Source: Mugil cephalus
Lineage: Eukaryota; Chordata; Actinopteri; Mugiliformes; Mugilidae
NCBI RefSeq assembly: GCF_022458985.1
Contig: NC_061782.1
Location: 13,347,672 to 13,411,671 of the forward strand
Direction of reading: 5' to 3'
DNA: 64,000 nt
Made by a program: the position numbers and the translations under genes. The notes below the pieces were generated by a model, which saw only the letters and a program-made list of their open reading frames with translations, made no database searches and was not told the DNA's origin. Positions 43,080 through 55,870 of the stretch are shown piece by piece. How positions within the stretch are numbered: the first letter of the stretch is position 1; each line of letters begins with the position of its first letter.

Positions 43080-43500
43080 AACGCCTTCACCTATAGGCAT
43101 GGTCGAGTACGCAGACGCTATTAATGGAGATGAATGGCAAAGTAAACAGGGTGTTTGTCTCCTCTGATAGCCTCACTGGCCACTTCCCCTGGCTACTGCA
43201 CTGCCGGTAGGACATACCTGGTGTCAGCTCTAAGTGCTGCAGAGTCACTAGTGTAAATAGAGCTGGCGACAGGACGGCGATGCCTGAGGACGCGGCCTGG
43301 CCACGGCTGCTCTGACAGGCGCTGCGATCGCTATCTTGTGCTTCCAAAGATAGCAGTCGGGCTCATCGCCGCGCTATAGGCGTGGAGTTTCCCAAAACAA
43401 AGTCTCCAATGGCAACCACTCAAGGAGCTCACAAAAGAGTCATGGCCCAAATATAGAGAAGCTGGAGTAAAAGCTCTTCCTTTATTGGTGGCCCATTAAG
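43080..43500. promoter_or_regulatory. Candidate nkx2.3/nkx3.3 enhancer
   Basis: High-complexity block between the two homeobox genes. Visible motifs: FOX-type GTAAACA (43142-43148) and TGTTTGT (43152-43158); GATA-type TGATAG near 43164-43169; an inverted pair GCTATCTT/AAGATAGC (43330-43337 and 43347-43354), giving two opposed GATA sites; and a perfect SRF CArG box CCTTTATTGG (43479-43488). FOXF, GATA and SRF together suggest visceral smooth-muscle mesoderm, where NKX2-3 and NKX3 genes act. Function is inference from motifs only. Confidence 0.35.
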
Positions 43501-43927
43501 AGTTCGCCTGACTTCAAATGGATAGGAACCGTTTTTTAGGCACTATAACAAAATTAAATTCCAAATGATAGTTGTTTTTTCCATAAATATATAATTAAAT
43601 AAATAAATAAAAATAAACAAAAACAGACTCTGACTTTAATGTACAAAGTAACCTGGACTCGTTTGAAGATGGATGTTGCGCAAATAAAAATGTTTTAACT
43701 TTAAGCCAGATGATGAGCCAGATGTTTTAAATGTGTTTTAAAGTCAGAGTTGAGGGTAAATATATTTTTAAATGAAAGGTAGGTCTAATTATTTTCTTAC
43801 ACGATCAATCACAAATTTATATTATATAATATACATTATATTGACTGTAATTATTTTAATTTCTGTCGGAAAATATTTATTAGATTTAGATCTAAACGTA
43901 GAGCGAGCGCCTGTTTAAAATTAATAT

Positions 43928-43930
<3 letters not shown>

Positions 43931-43974
<44 letters not shown>
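43931..43974. repeat. (TG)n microsatellite
   Basis: About 22 TG units, right of the candidate enhancer block. Confidence 0.95.
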
Positions 43975-43976
<2 letters not shown>

Positions 43977-45409
43977 AGGAGAAAACTATTGCACCGGCAA
44001 ACGAAATGGAAGTTTTAATTCTGCCTCTTTCACAAGTTAAATAAAAGGCATGTTAACCTATTCAATAATAAGAAAAATATCTCATTTTTTTTTTCTGAAT
44101 TTAAGTTTACATTTTGTAATTGTGACAACGGCATATCATATAGTTTGAATAAAAATAAGTGAGCCGGAATTGTGGATCGAATTCGTCACTGTGGCAAACG
44201 TCGTGGGAAGAAAACAAAACAACATGCAGGAGGCACTGCATCACTGCATCTCTCATCGCGTCCTCTCAGCTGAAGGGTTGGGCGGGTTGTGTAATGCATG
44301 TCCGTTTGGGTGAGGTGGAAATGCACGCATCAATGCCAACTTTTATTTTTACGCACACTTTACTTTGTAAAATCTCACGTATCTTCTCCACACGGCGGCG
44401 CTACTACCCCGTTTGACCAGATGGAAGGCTGGACGATGGCTTTCCACTAAGATGATCCGGTCACTCTCAGTGGTTATTCAGTTTCTATCATGGGTTTTTA
44501 TCAAAAAGCACTTTGGTTAAATATCTACAAATTTACAATTGTAAGATTTAAAATATGCACTCTTTCAGAAACAACTACTATCACAACTATAAATAATTAT
44601 ATCTATGAACATCAAGCATGGATGGAAGCGTGTTTTATTTGGTGGTGTAGAATTACGTGAAAACTAAAATCAAAGCTGTATAATAGTTATATAAAATAGA
44701 TAAAGTAGTATCTATCCACAAAAGTAGGCTGCAATGTTTAAATTATTTTAAATCGAGTTCCCACATCTGAAAACCAAAGCTGCTCTGCGTTTTTACGCAT
44801 GCCCAACAAACATACAGAACCCTGGAAACCCAAAGGAAAGAGTCTACTTTGTTTAAAATAGTAATAATAATGATAACAATAATTATAATAAAAACATCCT
44901 GTATATATGACTCTTTAGTCAAATATCACGCAACGTCCAATTCTTATTTCCTTCGCTTCCTTATAAACAGATCAGACACTTTAAGCTGTTCATCCATTAA
45001 TATTTAAAAAAAATAATAATCCCTTGCTTTTGTAACACAAGCCGAAATATATATATATGAAATAAAAATAAATGATTGGCCTCGCCTAATTAAAGTCGAG
45101 GGACAATCGTCTTCAATTAGACTCTAAGCACAGAGGCCAGCTGGGCGGTGCGAAGGAGGGACCAGGCAGAGAAAACAGCCTATCAAAGCTTAACTGGAGC
45201 TGCTGCTGAGAATATCCGAAGTGTCTTGACAGCTCCCGGTGCTGGCTGCTCATTATCGGACTTGGTGCACCGCAATTAAATTTGAACAATTAAAGGACGC
45301 GCGGAGAAGATCGAATCAGGACGTTTTCTTTCGAGCGGCCGATATCTCTTGATGCCTCCAAATAAATCGCATGGGAGAGTGAGGAAACCCCCGTGCTCTT
45401 ATTTGAATC

Positions 45410-46705
45410 ATGACGTTAAGTTTTTCGTCCTTCTCCATCAAAGACATCCTCACCGGACGTGATGCCCATGGGAAGTCCGGTGGCAACGCTGCAGATGAGC
45501 TCTGCGCGCAAAAGCGCAAAATCTACCCCGGCTACGTCGGTACGAGAGATCACGATGTGACTCAACAAGACGAGGATGACAACGGCGTCCGAAGACGGGA
45601 GAGATTTTCTCCTGAAGTGAGCGCTGGAAACCTCCGATCTGATACCAGCAGCGAGGAGGCCACAGGAGAGGAGACCGAGGACGGAGAAGGTGAGGGATTT
45701 TATTCCGATAAGAAAGAAATTACATGATTTTAAACTTAAACAGAAATGAGAATAGAGTGTGGGGTTGTTGTTTTGTAGAAATTGTCAATTTGAGGAAATC
45801 ACAGAATTCAGGAAATAAAAAGTGTTTGACCTGGAGACAGGATTGATTTATTCCATCTCAATTCTCATCTCATGTTTTATTTCACCCCATAATAAAAAGC
45901 TGTTTTTATGAAATAAAAAATAAGTATTTGTATTATTTAAAAAATGCCCAAGACCTTGGCTTACAGCCTATTTTTAAATATGTGCCTATATTTGACACTG
46001 GGGAATTTAGCTAAAATTTAATTTAATATCTAAATACGACATGCATTATTTTGCGTGTAAATGATAGAAGAAGGAAGCCCTAATACTGAAAAGCATCAAC
46101 ACCTTGGTCAAGTGACCTCTCATCCAGCAGGCTGTAGTGGCGCTCACCTTGATGTCCACTTTTGTCGTTTGTCAGCTGTTGCAGAGCAGCAAGCACAGGG
46201 CGCGCAGAGGGATAAGCGGCAGCAGAACCAGGGGGAATCAGAGGAGGACGGATGTCACCACATCGGGGACGCGTTCAGCTGTTCACCGGATGAGCAGCAG
46301 TGCAGGCCCGGCACGAAGAAGCGCTCCAGGGCGGCCTTCTCTCACGCGCAAGTCCACGAGCTGGAGCGTCGCTTCAGCGCCCAGCGGTACCTCTCTGGTC
46401 CCGAACGAGCCGACCTGGCTGGAGCCCTGAAACTCACAGAGACCCAAGTGAAAATCTGGTTCCAAAACCGGAGATATAAAACCAAACGGCGCCAGATGGC
46501 GGCTGAGCTGGTTGCATGCAGCTCACCAAAGAAAGTGGCAGTAAAAGTGCTGGTAAGGGACGATCAAACGCAGTACAGCCAAGGGAATGGAGTACACGTG
46601 CCCACGACTGTGCCACAGTACCATGGCTACCAGTACTACCCCTACCTGCACTACTACTACCAGCCTTGGAGCATGGACAGCAGGTCATATGGATGGATGC
46701 TCTAA
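45410..46705 (+). CDS. nkx3.3: NK3-class homeobox transcription factor Nkx3.3
   Basis: Two exons, 45410-45689 and 46176-46705 (TAA), 269 aa. An alternative acceptor 9 bp further on gives exon 2 at 46185-46705 and 266 aa. The ATG at 45410 opens [18 protein letters not shown], an NK3-type N-terminus with an eh1/TN-like FSIKDIL repressor motif. The homeodomain is 46316-46495 ([20 protein letters not shown]...), with [20 protein letters not shown] typical of NKX3. A following [13 protein letters not shown] resembles the post-homeodomain box. The C-terminus is Tyr-rich ([14 protein letters not shown]). NKX3 genes act in visceral mesoderm, sclerotome and skeleton. Assignment to nkx3.3 rather than nkx3.1 or nkx3.2 rests on its position 3.6 kb behind nkx2.3, as I recall for zebrafish. 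Within-family identity was not tested by phylogeny. Confidence 0.85.
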
Positions 46706-47063
46706 ATCTTTTATTTTTTATTTTATTTTATTTTTTATTTTTTTGGTGCATTCAACCACCAAAGTGTCACTTCAAACTCAAGGTATCTGCTCTCTCAAGA
46801 TTTACTGTTCAGTCAAGAGGACTGTGCTCCCAACTGTTCCTTTTTTTGTACAAAAGAAAGAAAAAAAACAATCTATCCATGACACATTTCTTATGTTGTC
46901 CCGGAAAGAACAATGTTCAGCTATTGTTTATCTTATAATCACAATTCAGTTATTGATTTGATTTTGTTCTGATTTTTAAAGAAAAAAAAAAACATTACCT
47001 TGCAAGAGACTCTTGGATTGACAAAGAATATTATCTTATTTTGAAGTTGTTGGATACAAGGAA

Positions 47064-47069
47064 AATAAA
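47064..47069 (+). terminator. Probable nkx3.3 poly(A) signal
   Basis: AATAAA 359 bp after the stop, followed by GT-rich sequence (CATGTGAGTGTGTATGTTTT near 47117). Confidence 0.55.
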
Positions 47070-48339
47070 ATGCAAAATGTTTTACAAGTTACCTTGCAGT
47101 TAAAATTCATGTGGGCATGTGAGTGTGTATGTTTTATTATTCACAACTAAAATGAATATTTTTAAAGCACGTTTCTGTCTGTCCATCTAAATCATCTCTC
47201 TCTCTCTCCATATATATATATCAGATACTACTGAAATATATTGAGTTAGTTTTAAAATTGCTATGGGAATGTTCAAAGATTATTAAGGGGCAAAGGTGCC
47301 TGGAGAAAATGGTGAGGGTTATGTATTTATTTATTTTATTTTTATTTTTTGCAGAGTGGAGCAGAAAGGTTATTTAAAAGCCATAGAAAGTAATAAAAAT
47401 GGGAAATAATAGCTAATCATACTCATAGTGACAGTGTGCACAGTCATTTGTTTTATGAGATTTAATTCTCTCTCACACACAAAAAAAAATCTCTTTCACT
47501 CCGCTTTTAATTTGCAAATTTATGAAAACAGCTCTTAAAATACAGCATGTCTGTTTGTTGGGCTATATGAACTTAAATAGCTGAACAAATTGCAGGAGCA
47601 CCGCGCAGTGTTTTTTTCTAAGTGAATATTGCAAAAAAAAATATTCTGAGGAATAATGTTGCCAACTTAAAAATTTGCCATTAGGTTATAAATATTACGA
47701 TGCAGAAGAAAATATTCTAGGTTCAAAAGTTTCAAGGTGGCATTTTGTGACCAGCATCAAGGTTATTTAACAATCAAATGCCCACGCAGTATTGGAGGTG
47801 TTGCTACGAACCAGTCTCTGGTTGGCAGCAACGCCTCCCGACTTTGTGTTTCACACGTTGGTAGTTTGATCTATATGTTGTTTTTATCCCTCCCTAATGA
47901 CTGCCAGTTACAGTTCATAGTAAGCAACCAGACGGAGCAGAAAGGAATCTCGAGTTTATACAAACTCAGCCAGGGGAAAGTAGCTTATCTTGCTGTGTGA
48001 GGAGGTTGACCAAGGCTCTGACGTTTTTAGTAGGCATTTATTTTATTTATGGGACACCTTTATTGATCATAAAACTCAACATAACACCTGTAGGAACACA
48101 TTCTTTATGTGAGGTTTATGGACCCGTGTTGGTGCATTCGGAGTGGAGCGTGACCGTGTTTTGTATCTGGGCTCCTTTTAAAATATGCGACTGTCTGCGC
48201 CCTCGAAGCGAGCTTAAGAAAAGGGACACGAGGTTAAAGGTGATTACAAAATCTTACCGACTCCATATTGAAAAGTTAATTATTCACCGTTGTGTTTTGT
48301 TTTTTGTGTGTGCGTTTCCTATGCTCTTATTCTCTACTG

Positions 48340-48380
48340 TCTATTCTCTCTGACTGCATGAGTCAGAGAGGGTCAATAGA
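48340..48380. repeat. Hairpin-forming inverted repeat with AP-1 motif
   Basis: CTCTCTGACT (48346-48355) and AGTCAGAGAG (48361-48370) are perfect reverse complements around the loop GCATG. Outside them TCTATT (48340-48345) pairs with AATAGA (48375-48380), leaving a 4-nt bulge. TGAGTCA, the AP-1 core, spans the loop-stem junction (48359-48365). Confidence 0.85.
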
Positions 48381-51300
48381 CCGTGGAGATGTTGCACCTT
48401 CCAGACTGGGCTGACAGGCACACATTAATCATGCACTGGTAAAAAGACTACACCCTCATATTGAGGGAATAAACACAGTGACCACACTTGGTAGGAAAAT
48501 AAAAACAAAATTCTTAGAAAAAAAAAAAAAAAAAAAAAAACAGGTCATAGTGCTTAGGCTTAGTCCTTAACTGATTGTATAAATCAGCCAGATGGTTGCG
48601 TTGCATAAAAGGAGCCTGCAGGCAGCTGAGGAGGGTAGCGTAAACACCTTAACTGATGTAAACAGATAAAGTGAGTTTCCATGTGGAGGGATATTTAAGA
48701 AAAAAATAGTTTGTGCAACATGATCAGCTACTACCCCCTTAAAACGTACAAAAGGTTTGCAAGTTTTAAAGCAAAGTTAATAGCAAATATTACCACATTA
48801 AAGGTGACTTCAGCTTCCCCCTTCCCAACGCAGGCCACTTTGGCAGACATGATCACCTTGTGCTGCACTCTGGCACCGGCCCAAACCTCATTTATCTGTT
48901 TTATCAAAACACCACTTGAAGCTATCGTAAGTGGTTGGCATTGTGCACAACAGGTTTCTGGGTGGGAGCAGCAAAGCATCTCCTTTCTCCTTTGGCTGAC
49001 TGTGAGCATTAAGTCTAATTATTTTCATTCACACATATTTGCTTTTCACGACGACTTTGCAACAGAAAGGGTCACGGTGTTGCACTGTGGCTCCGAGGTA
49101 TGCCACTGTCTATGGGCTCTGATTATTCACATTGTGCCCGTGAATAGCAGGTCTAGTCATCGCTGTCTGCCGTGACTAGATAAGACTATTTTCTTTTCCA
49201 GTCTGTGATGTCACATTGAATTTCCATAGGTGACAATGAAAGACAGAGGAAAGGTGACTGTGACACCACCCAGGAGGGTTTCGATGGTGTTTGACCACAG
49301 GCAACGTTTAACATTTTATTTATTTATATTTAATATCATTTTTTTAAAGATAACATTCAAGCTAATAGCCGATATCTGGGAGAAGATCTCAGAGGTCAGA
49401 AATCAAGCAAATCCATTAGGGAGCTTATTTAAACCATCTTATATGAATGGGAAATTAAAAGTGAGCACATTAGCTATCGCTATTGCGTAGAAGATCTACG
49501 GCCTATTACGCACTAATAAAGGAACAGTTGTAGATCAGCATTTTTATCAGGTTATCTTCAAATGGTGCTTCACAGACACCGAAGAATTCCCCGACTGATA
49601 TCTCTGTCGTCTTTGTAATCAGTCAACGCATATATAGAGTAATGATGATAAAGTGCAACAGGAATATTTAAGCTGCAAATGAACTGGAATAATTTAGCCA
49701 TGCCAGCATGCTAGTGGTTATACATGGGTATACAGGGTTGGACTGTCCATTCACAATTTCTCAACAAATACTGAAGTGATCGCCATTGAAATAACACGTG
49801 TCGTCTAAACAGTATCTGGGTCATCTCGCTTCACTAAGAGATTTACATTTGTTGTACAGTAGATTTGGTACTCCATTGTGTTCCATTGTTGCCTTCCTTC
49901 CTGTGTAATGCCACATGACTCAACTAACAATACCAGAAATATAGTATGTTTTACTAGGATGGGAAACATTGTCGGCTTAATATGAGCATGCTGGCGTCGT
50001 CTTTGTGTGCGCGTTAGCATGCTATCCTTGGCTTTCAGCTGAAAATACAGCAGCGCCCTAGACCCGTCTGTCTTTTTCTTTCATTCATGAGTAATGACGC
50101 CATCAGATACTACATCACACATCATTTTGGCATCTGTAGGTAACGGATTACATTCAGTGGAGCGACAAACCCCGCAAAACAAACTCCACAAACCCCAGAA
50201 TTAGCTGTTTGATCAGCGTTAGCCTATGTGTGAACCACGCACCAAAACGCCCATTGGCAAGACACTGTACCCCGAGTTGCTTGGCACCGGTACGTGAATG
50301 TGTTATATTAAATACAAGGCCAATCCAAATATATTAATTCCTCTTTCTGTGCCCCACAACCATCTCATACTGAGGAGCAACTAAGTCACTCTACTCTGGC
50401 CATGTTAAAAAAGGTAAGTGCTCAGATGGTGAGATTTTACGTGGTAGCTGTACAGCGAGTTTCTCAAGAACAAATCAGCAATTTGTAAGAATTTAGCACA
50501 GTTTGTGTCGCTCAGGTGCTCAGTCAGAGTTATGTCCCACGCTGCCTTCGCATACAACCAAATGCAATACCAAATGCTTGGCGACCGTCACAACTGTTGG
50601 AGGCTAACAAATTAGCAACCAAACAGGTGGGTAATGTAGGAAATACAAATGCACAATCAAAAGACAAGGCTATTAGGCAACACTTTGCTTGGACTCTACA
50701 ACCTGTGTGACAAAATTATTATTTACCAGTCTCTCCACTGAAAATGAATATTAATAATACCACCATTTCTATTATTTCTTCATATCAGCGAATGTAAGAT
50801 CTACAGAATAGTTTCCACTTTCCACTTGAATGTAACATGAAGCCCGGACATTCATCTGGATAGTAAACACAGAGCCATTAATCTACTTTCCAGGATCTGA
50901 CTGATTCATGAATCCATCACATTGTTCTTGACTGCTTTGTCACCATTTCCTCAACACCTACTCGCACACAGCCTCAGTCGGCTCTCTTACGTTAAGAGTT
51001 AGCGACGGGGGAACGCGCTCGTCACCTCGGCGTCGACGAGACGGTCTCTGCATTCAGACACATCGGACAAGCCATATTCTCAGTCCGCTGCTCAGTTATC
51101 ACTACTGTAAATCACTTTTAGGTCACAGCCATGTCAGTGCTTTAACTGCCTTTCTGTCTGGGAATGTGCTCCAGCCAGTAGTCCACTCAGCCATCCAGCA
51201 TTTCTCTACGTATAAATATGTAACCTTCGAGTATGTAAACACTATGAGTTGTGCTTTGTTTTTGTGAATAGGCTCACAGGGCTGAGAGAAAGGAGGAGAG

Positions 51301-53812
51301 GAGCCAGACGGTAGTGCATAAGAACGTGTTTATCTGCCTCTTATAACAATCATCACTACCATATCCAACAACTTAACAGAGTATTAAAAGGCACATTTAC
51401 TTTATGCTTATTGATGCCAGTGGTAATTTCCTGTTGTCTTTTATGTCAGATTTCTCAGCTGAGAGGAATGCCTCCAGGGTGGAGCCGCGTCTGCAGTTAG
51501 CCGCAGGAATGGCAGTCCTCACCTAATCCACGCTTGGCTGTACTTTTAAGACGCAGATCTATTGACAGAAAACTCTCACAAGGCTCCAGAGCAGCAATTA
51601 CACATTCATTTCCGACGCTATTGTTAACGAGAATAATTTTCTCAAGGGCCTTGTTGGTTTAGACAATACCTTCTTCACATAACCGCTGCTGGCTGGCACA
51701 GACGTGGCTCGGCGAAACGAGCGGATCTGGGGCTGACACGACACCGGGCCTGGGAGAGGCTTCCCTTTCACCAGCCCGTCCAAAACCCCTGCTGTCGGCC
51801 ACGCTTATTAGAAGCAGCTAAATGTTTTGGCTGCGGAGCCGTGATTTGCGTTTTTCCGCGTTAATGCGAAAGGCCCTCGGCGAGCGCGGGGCAGGACCCA
51901 GGAAAGAGAGAGGTCACAGTTAATACCTCTGTTTAAAGACAGATCTGCTTCTCTTTGACCTGGCCCCTGTCTCTTTTTTTCCCTCCCTCACACACACACA
52001 CACACACACACCGCAAATAATCCCACCCAGAGGACTCTTCAGGCTCGTCCCAGAAACTATTAGCAGATAGCATCGGCGCATGAAGGAATGCAAACATTTA
52101 CAGTGAAGCTAAAAGACATCAACTCCCGCTGAGGAAGACACATCCATCACACGCCGACCGCATCAGCAATCACAACCTGCCCTGCTTTCAAAAGGAAACA
52201 GACATCACACCTTTCTGCGCAATTTGGACCGATTCCACATAATCAGCCCTTATTGTTCTGTTTGGCATCGGGGATAGGCTGCAGCATAAAACTTCACCGT
52301 GGATTTCTACACTTCCCTGTCACTGAAGGGAAATCCTCCGATGAAAACTGGCTGACAGGTCAGACACACGCTGACAAATCATCTCGTTTTTTTTTTTATC
52401 TGCAAGCTGAGCAGAGCGGAGCGCTGGGTAGGCACCGCGTGAAGGAGCGCAGCCATCCCACCTCTGTGTCTGGGAGAGTGGGAGCAGGGGTCATGGCGAG
52501 GATTAGAAGGGGATGAAGGGATGAGCCCACCCAGATTTTTAAGGAAGTAGCAAAGGTCTTGTCTCCATTGTGCGTCTCCGCGAGTGTTTACGCGCGTGTG
52601 TATGCATTGTGTCCATTAGGGAGCAGGCGCAGGATACGCGAGGCTCAGGGCACGAGTGTGTTTGGAGGTAGATTACGAAAAAGCACAAAGATAAAGGTCA
52701 CGAGGGAGAAAGGGAGAATTTGTTTGACAACGCTCAACTGGATTACGTCTTAATGTTTGAAAGCACTGGTTACACTTTGGGTCAGATTTCCTGTTACACA
52801 TATCACCAATAAGAAATGAAGCGCGACCCGGATGAATAAAAGGCCAGACGTGCAGAGTACACAGTTGTCTGAAACAGCGTGTCCATCAGTCGCCGAGCAT
52901 GTGTCGAGCTCCTCTGTCCATAGATGGACAGGAAGTCTCCCAAGCTGCAACATTTCCGTCCTTTGACTCCTCTCCGCTCTCATGTCTCCCACACACTCGC
53001 TCAGACAGACACACACTCCTCCAGAGCCGGCCGGAGGAATCCGAATGTTTTAATTAGCGGCGATAAGCAGAGACAAGGAAGGCATTGAGCAGCTCCGACA
53101 CACACAGACGTCTCCTATCAGCTGGCTGATAAAGCAACTACTCAGGCTCCACTTACGGCCTCTCAAACTTCCCTCCTCCTCCGTTTCCTCTACACCTACG
53201 CAGAAGGGGACTCTCGCCATTTTTGTGTGAAACAAAATGAATCGAGGCCAGGCGTCGTGTTTTAGTTTCCGTAGCCGTAGCCTGCCGGCTGCTTAAATGT
53301 TCTCTCTTTCACTCAGACGTCATTTACTGACCAGTACTTCGGGAGATGCAGAGCGAAAAAATAAAATAAATACATGCCTCAACCTTGAACCATCGCCTCA
53401 TCTTCAACCTGATACACACACAGACACACAACCGAGTACATTTTCTGCATTCCATTAACAAATTTGTGACCTTTACTTGGATTTTTCCCAAAATGACAAA
53501 TAAACCAAACATATCAGCGCAATTAGGAAAACGGTGACGGCATAAATCACACATGATAATGCCTGTCACTGAAGTTAAGAGCGCAGTGAAAACTTTTGAA
53601 CTGCTCTGAATACTTTTAATAAACGAATGGCTTCAACGCTCAAGTTTTTTTTTTTTTTTTTGTCAGACCCGTTTGTGCCGAGCAGAGCTCGAAGGCATGG
53701 CAGTTAAGCTTATTTGACAGGAAGCCAAGACAGCTTTCTTTTCAAGATCAAGTTCAAAGGGCAGGAGGCCGGTTTCTTCCTCAGTGTCCCTGACTGCACC
53801 TGTGTTGCTTGG

Positions 53813-53926
<114 letters not shown>

Positions 53927-55539
53927 CACAGTGCTTCCACTCCACTGACAGACAAATTTAGTTCTGGTTTCTGGCCGTGTGTGTGACTGCGTGGGTCTTA
54001 AATTGCGGCCTAACCTCTGTGAAGTGTTCGTTAGATGATTTTATGACCTCGCTTACCTTTTAAAGGAATTTGTCACAACACTCGAGACAGAGTGGAGGGC
54101 AGGGGCGAGAGGGAAAGCGAGCGCCGGACACCTGCGAGCATCTGCAACAATGCTGCAGTTCATCGGGCCCTGCCAAGGTTTCACTCCCTAAGGCCCAAGG
54201 GTGTCTGTGTATGTGTCTGTTCGGCTCTCGCTTTGATCATTAAAATAGCGTTGCAGGGTGAGATCCCGATCATTGATCACTCCTTGAGCAACAAAGACTC
54301 TCCTTCTTTTTTATTTTTTATATCCCATTTAATTTTCTGTTTTCTTTTCCCCTTTTTCTTTTTAATCATCACATTTTAGATTTGGCTGCTCATCTGAAAA
54401 TATCAGTTTCCCTGTTGTTGAAGCGTCGCCCTCATCTCCCTACTCTGGCCCATTAGCAATGGCATTTTACTATAAACACTTGGGTTTATCAAGGAGCTTT
54501 CTATTCAGCGCAAGTGTTGCGTGATATTCTTTTATTGGACGAGAAGAGAGAAGGATCCTGTTTCAAACTAGCATGCAAGCCTCCACCACCCACAACCTCC
54601 CCATGTCGCCCTGCGCAGGCTTCACATTGTGTACGAATGCTTCTGATCAAAACAGCTGTTTTGTCTTCGGTTGCAGCCTTCTGCTGCAGAGGGATGGCTC
54701 TGCGTACGGCCACGTGCATGTGTTTGTGTGTGTGTGTCTGTGTGTGTGTGTGTGATTACCTTGTATCCTTGGTGGTGGTGGGAAGAATTTCTCCTCCCCG
54801 ACTTGTTCTCTTAAGTGATGACAGGAGCCGTATCTCCCCCACATCCTAATTCTCCGCAGCACGGCACTATGTGAGACGTTCAAGCCACAACCGGCACAGT
54901 GAGCTGATAATCTTTTGCTTGATGGGCTCTTATCTGTGTATTCACATTTCGCTCTGCTTCATTATTCAGTCTGACGCTGCCATCTTTGGAGTCATGGCAG
55001 TGTCAGCGATGAACAAACAGCCGGGAATCATCAGTCACATCTACGCAAGTAGAAAATGATATGGTAAGCCTCGCTGGGGGAAAAGGAGGAGAGAGGGTTT
55101 ACATGCAGCGCCTTTTAATATGTGAAGAATCACATTTTTGGATTTTTCGTGTCTTTCTAGCGCTGGAACGACTCAATATTCTAGCTGGATTAATGATGCG
55201 TGTGCAGCAACAGGCCGCGCAGCCTTGAAATACTGTGTAACATCAAGAATGTGCTCAAAATCTGGGTAATAAAAACCTTATTGCATTCATAGCACCTTCC
55301 TAAAGCAAACATGATGCTGAGAAATTTACACATAGTAGCAAACCAAATTGACAAAAATTAAATTACAGTGATTCGAAAGAAGAAATTGACTTAACCAGAT
55401 GAAGATCTTCCGGCATCTTTAATTCATGAGCAAGTTCTTGGTCCTCTCTGGTCACGGGTCAAGACTCGGGAACAGAAGTTAAGAGATCGCAAATGTAATT
55501 GCAAAAGCACTAAACAAACAAGGTTTGTGAATGTTTTCT

Positions 55540-55870
55540 CTTACTGATGCCAGAGTAAAGCACATTGCAGTAGTTGAGTCTAGAGGTGATGAATGCACGA
55601 ATGACCTCCGCCGAGTCTGAAAAGCAAAGGGGTCGAAACTTGGAGATTAGCCTAAGCCGAAGGAAGCGAGAGTGCGCAACCTTTGAAAAGCGAGATTCAC
55701 AAAGAACGCGAAGACATCGGGGAACTGTTTCTAAAACTGGAAGGAGTGATGATTTCCATTTAGAAGTGGTTAAGACGGAGAAAACATTTGCCCGTCCATT
55801 ATTTAATGTTCGTCCAGGAATAGAAGCAAAAGACATGCCCAGTGCGAAAGCAAAGGGTGCAACTGACTAG
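55540..55870 (-). mobile_element. Non-LTR retrotransposon (L2/Rex1-like) reverse-transcriptase fragment
   Basis: The minus-strand reading of about 55690-55555 gives FLRLRLISKFRPLCFSDSAE followed by VIRAFITSRLNYCNVLYSGI. This is the conserved C-terminal segment of L2/CR1-group reverse transcriptases (the AF-x-TSRL-x-YCN-x-L motif). The frame has no recognisable match before or after this, so it is a 5'-truncated or decayed relic. Boundaries of the element beyond the motif are estimates. Confidence 0.6.

Larger units (their letters stand above)
42150..45409. other. nkx2.3-nkx3.3 intergenic region
   Basis: 3.3 kb, mostly AT-rich, with two long dinucleotide microsatellites (43010-43053 and 43931-43974). 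Between them sits a GC-richer, high-complexity block at about 43080-43500, described separately. The last 350 bp before nkx3.3 contain several AATTA and ACAAT motifs suited to homeodomain and SOX factors. No ORF has a recognisable domain. Confidence 0.65.

Noticed and set aside
47737-48353. Two adjacent plus-strand open frames after nkx3.3
   Set aside because: No recognisable domain, no splice pattern, and ordinary intergenic composition.
49980-50040. AGCATGCT-type repeat near 50 kb
   Set aside because: It resembles part of a fish repeat, but the match is too short and degenerate to annotate.
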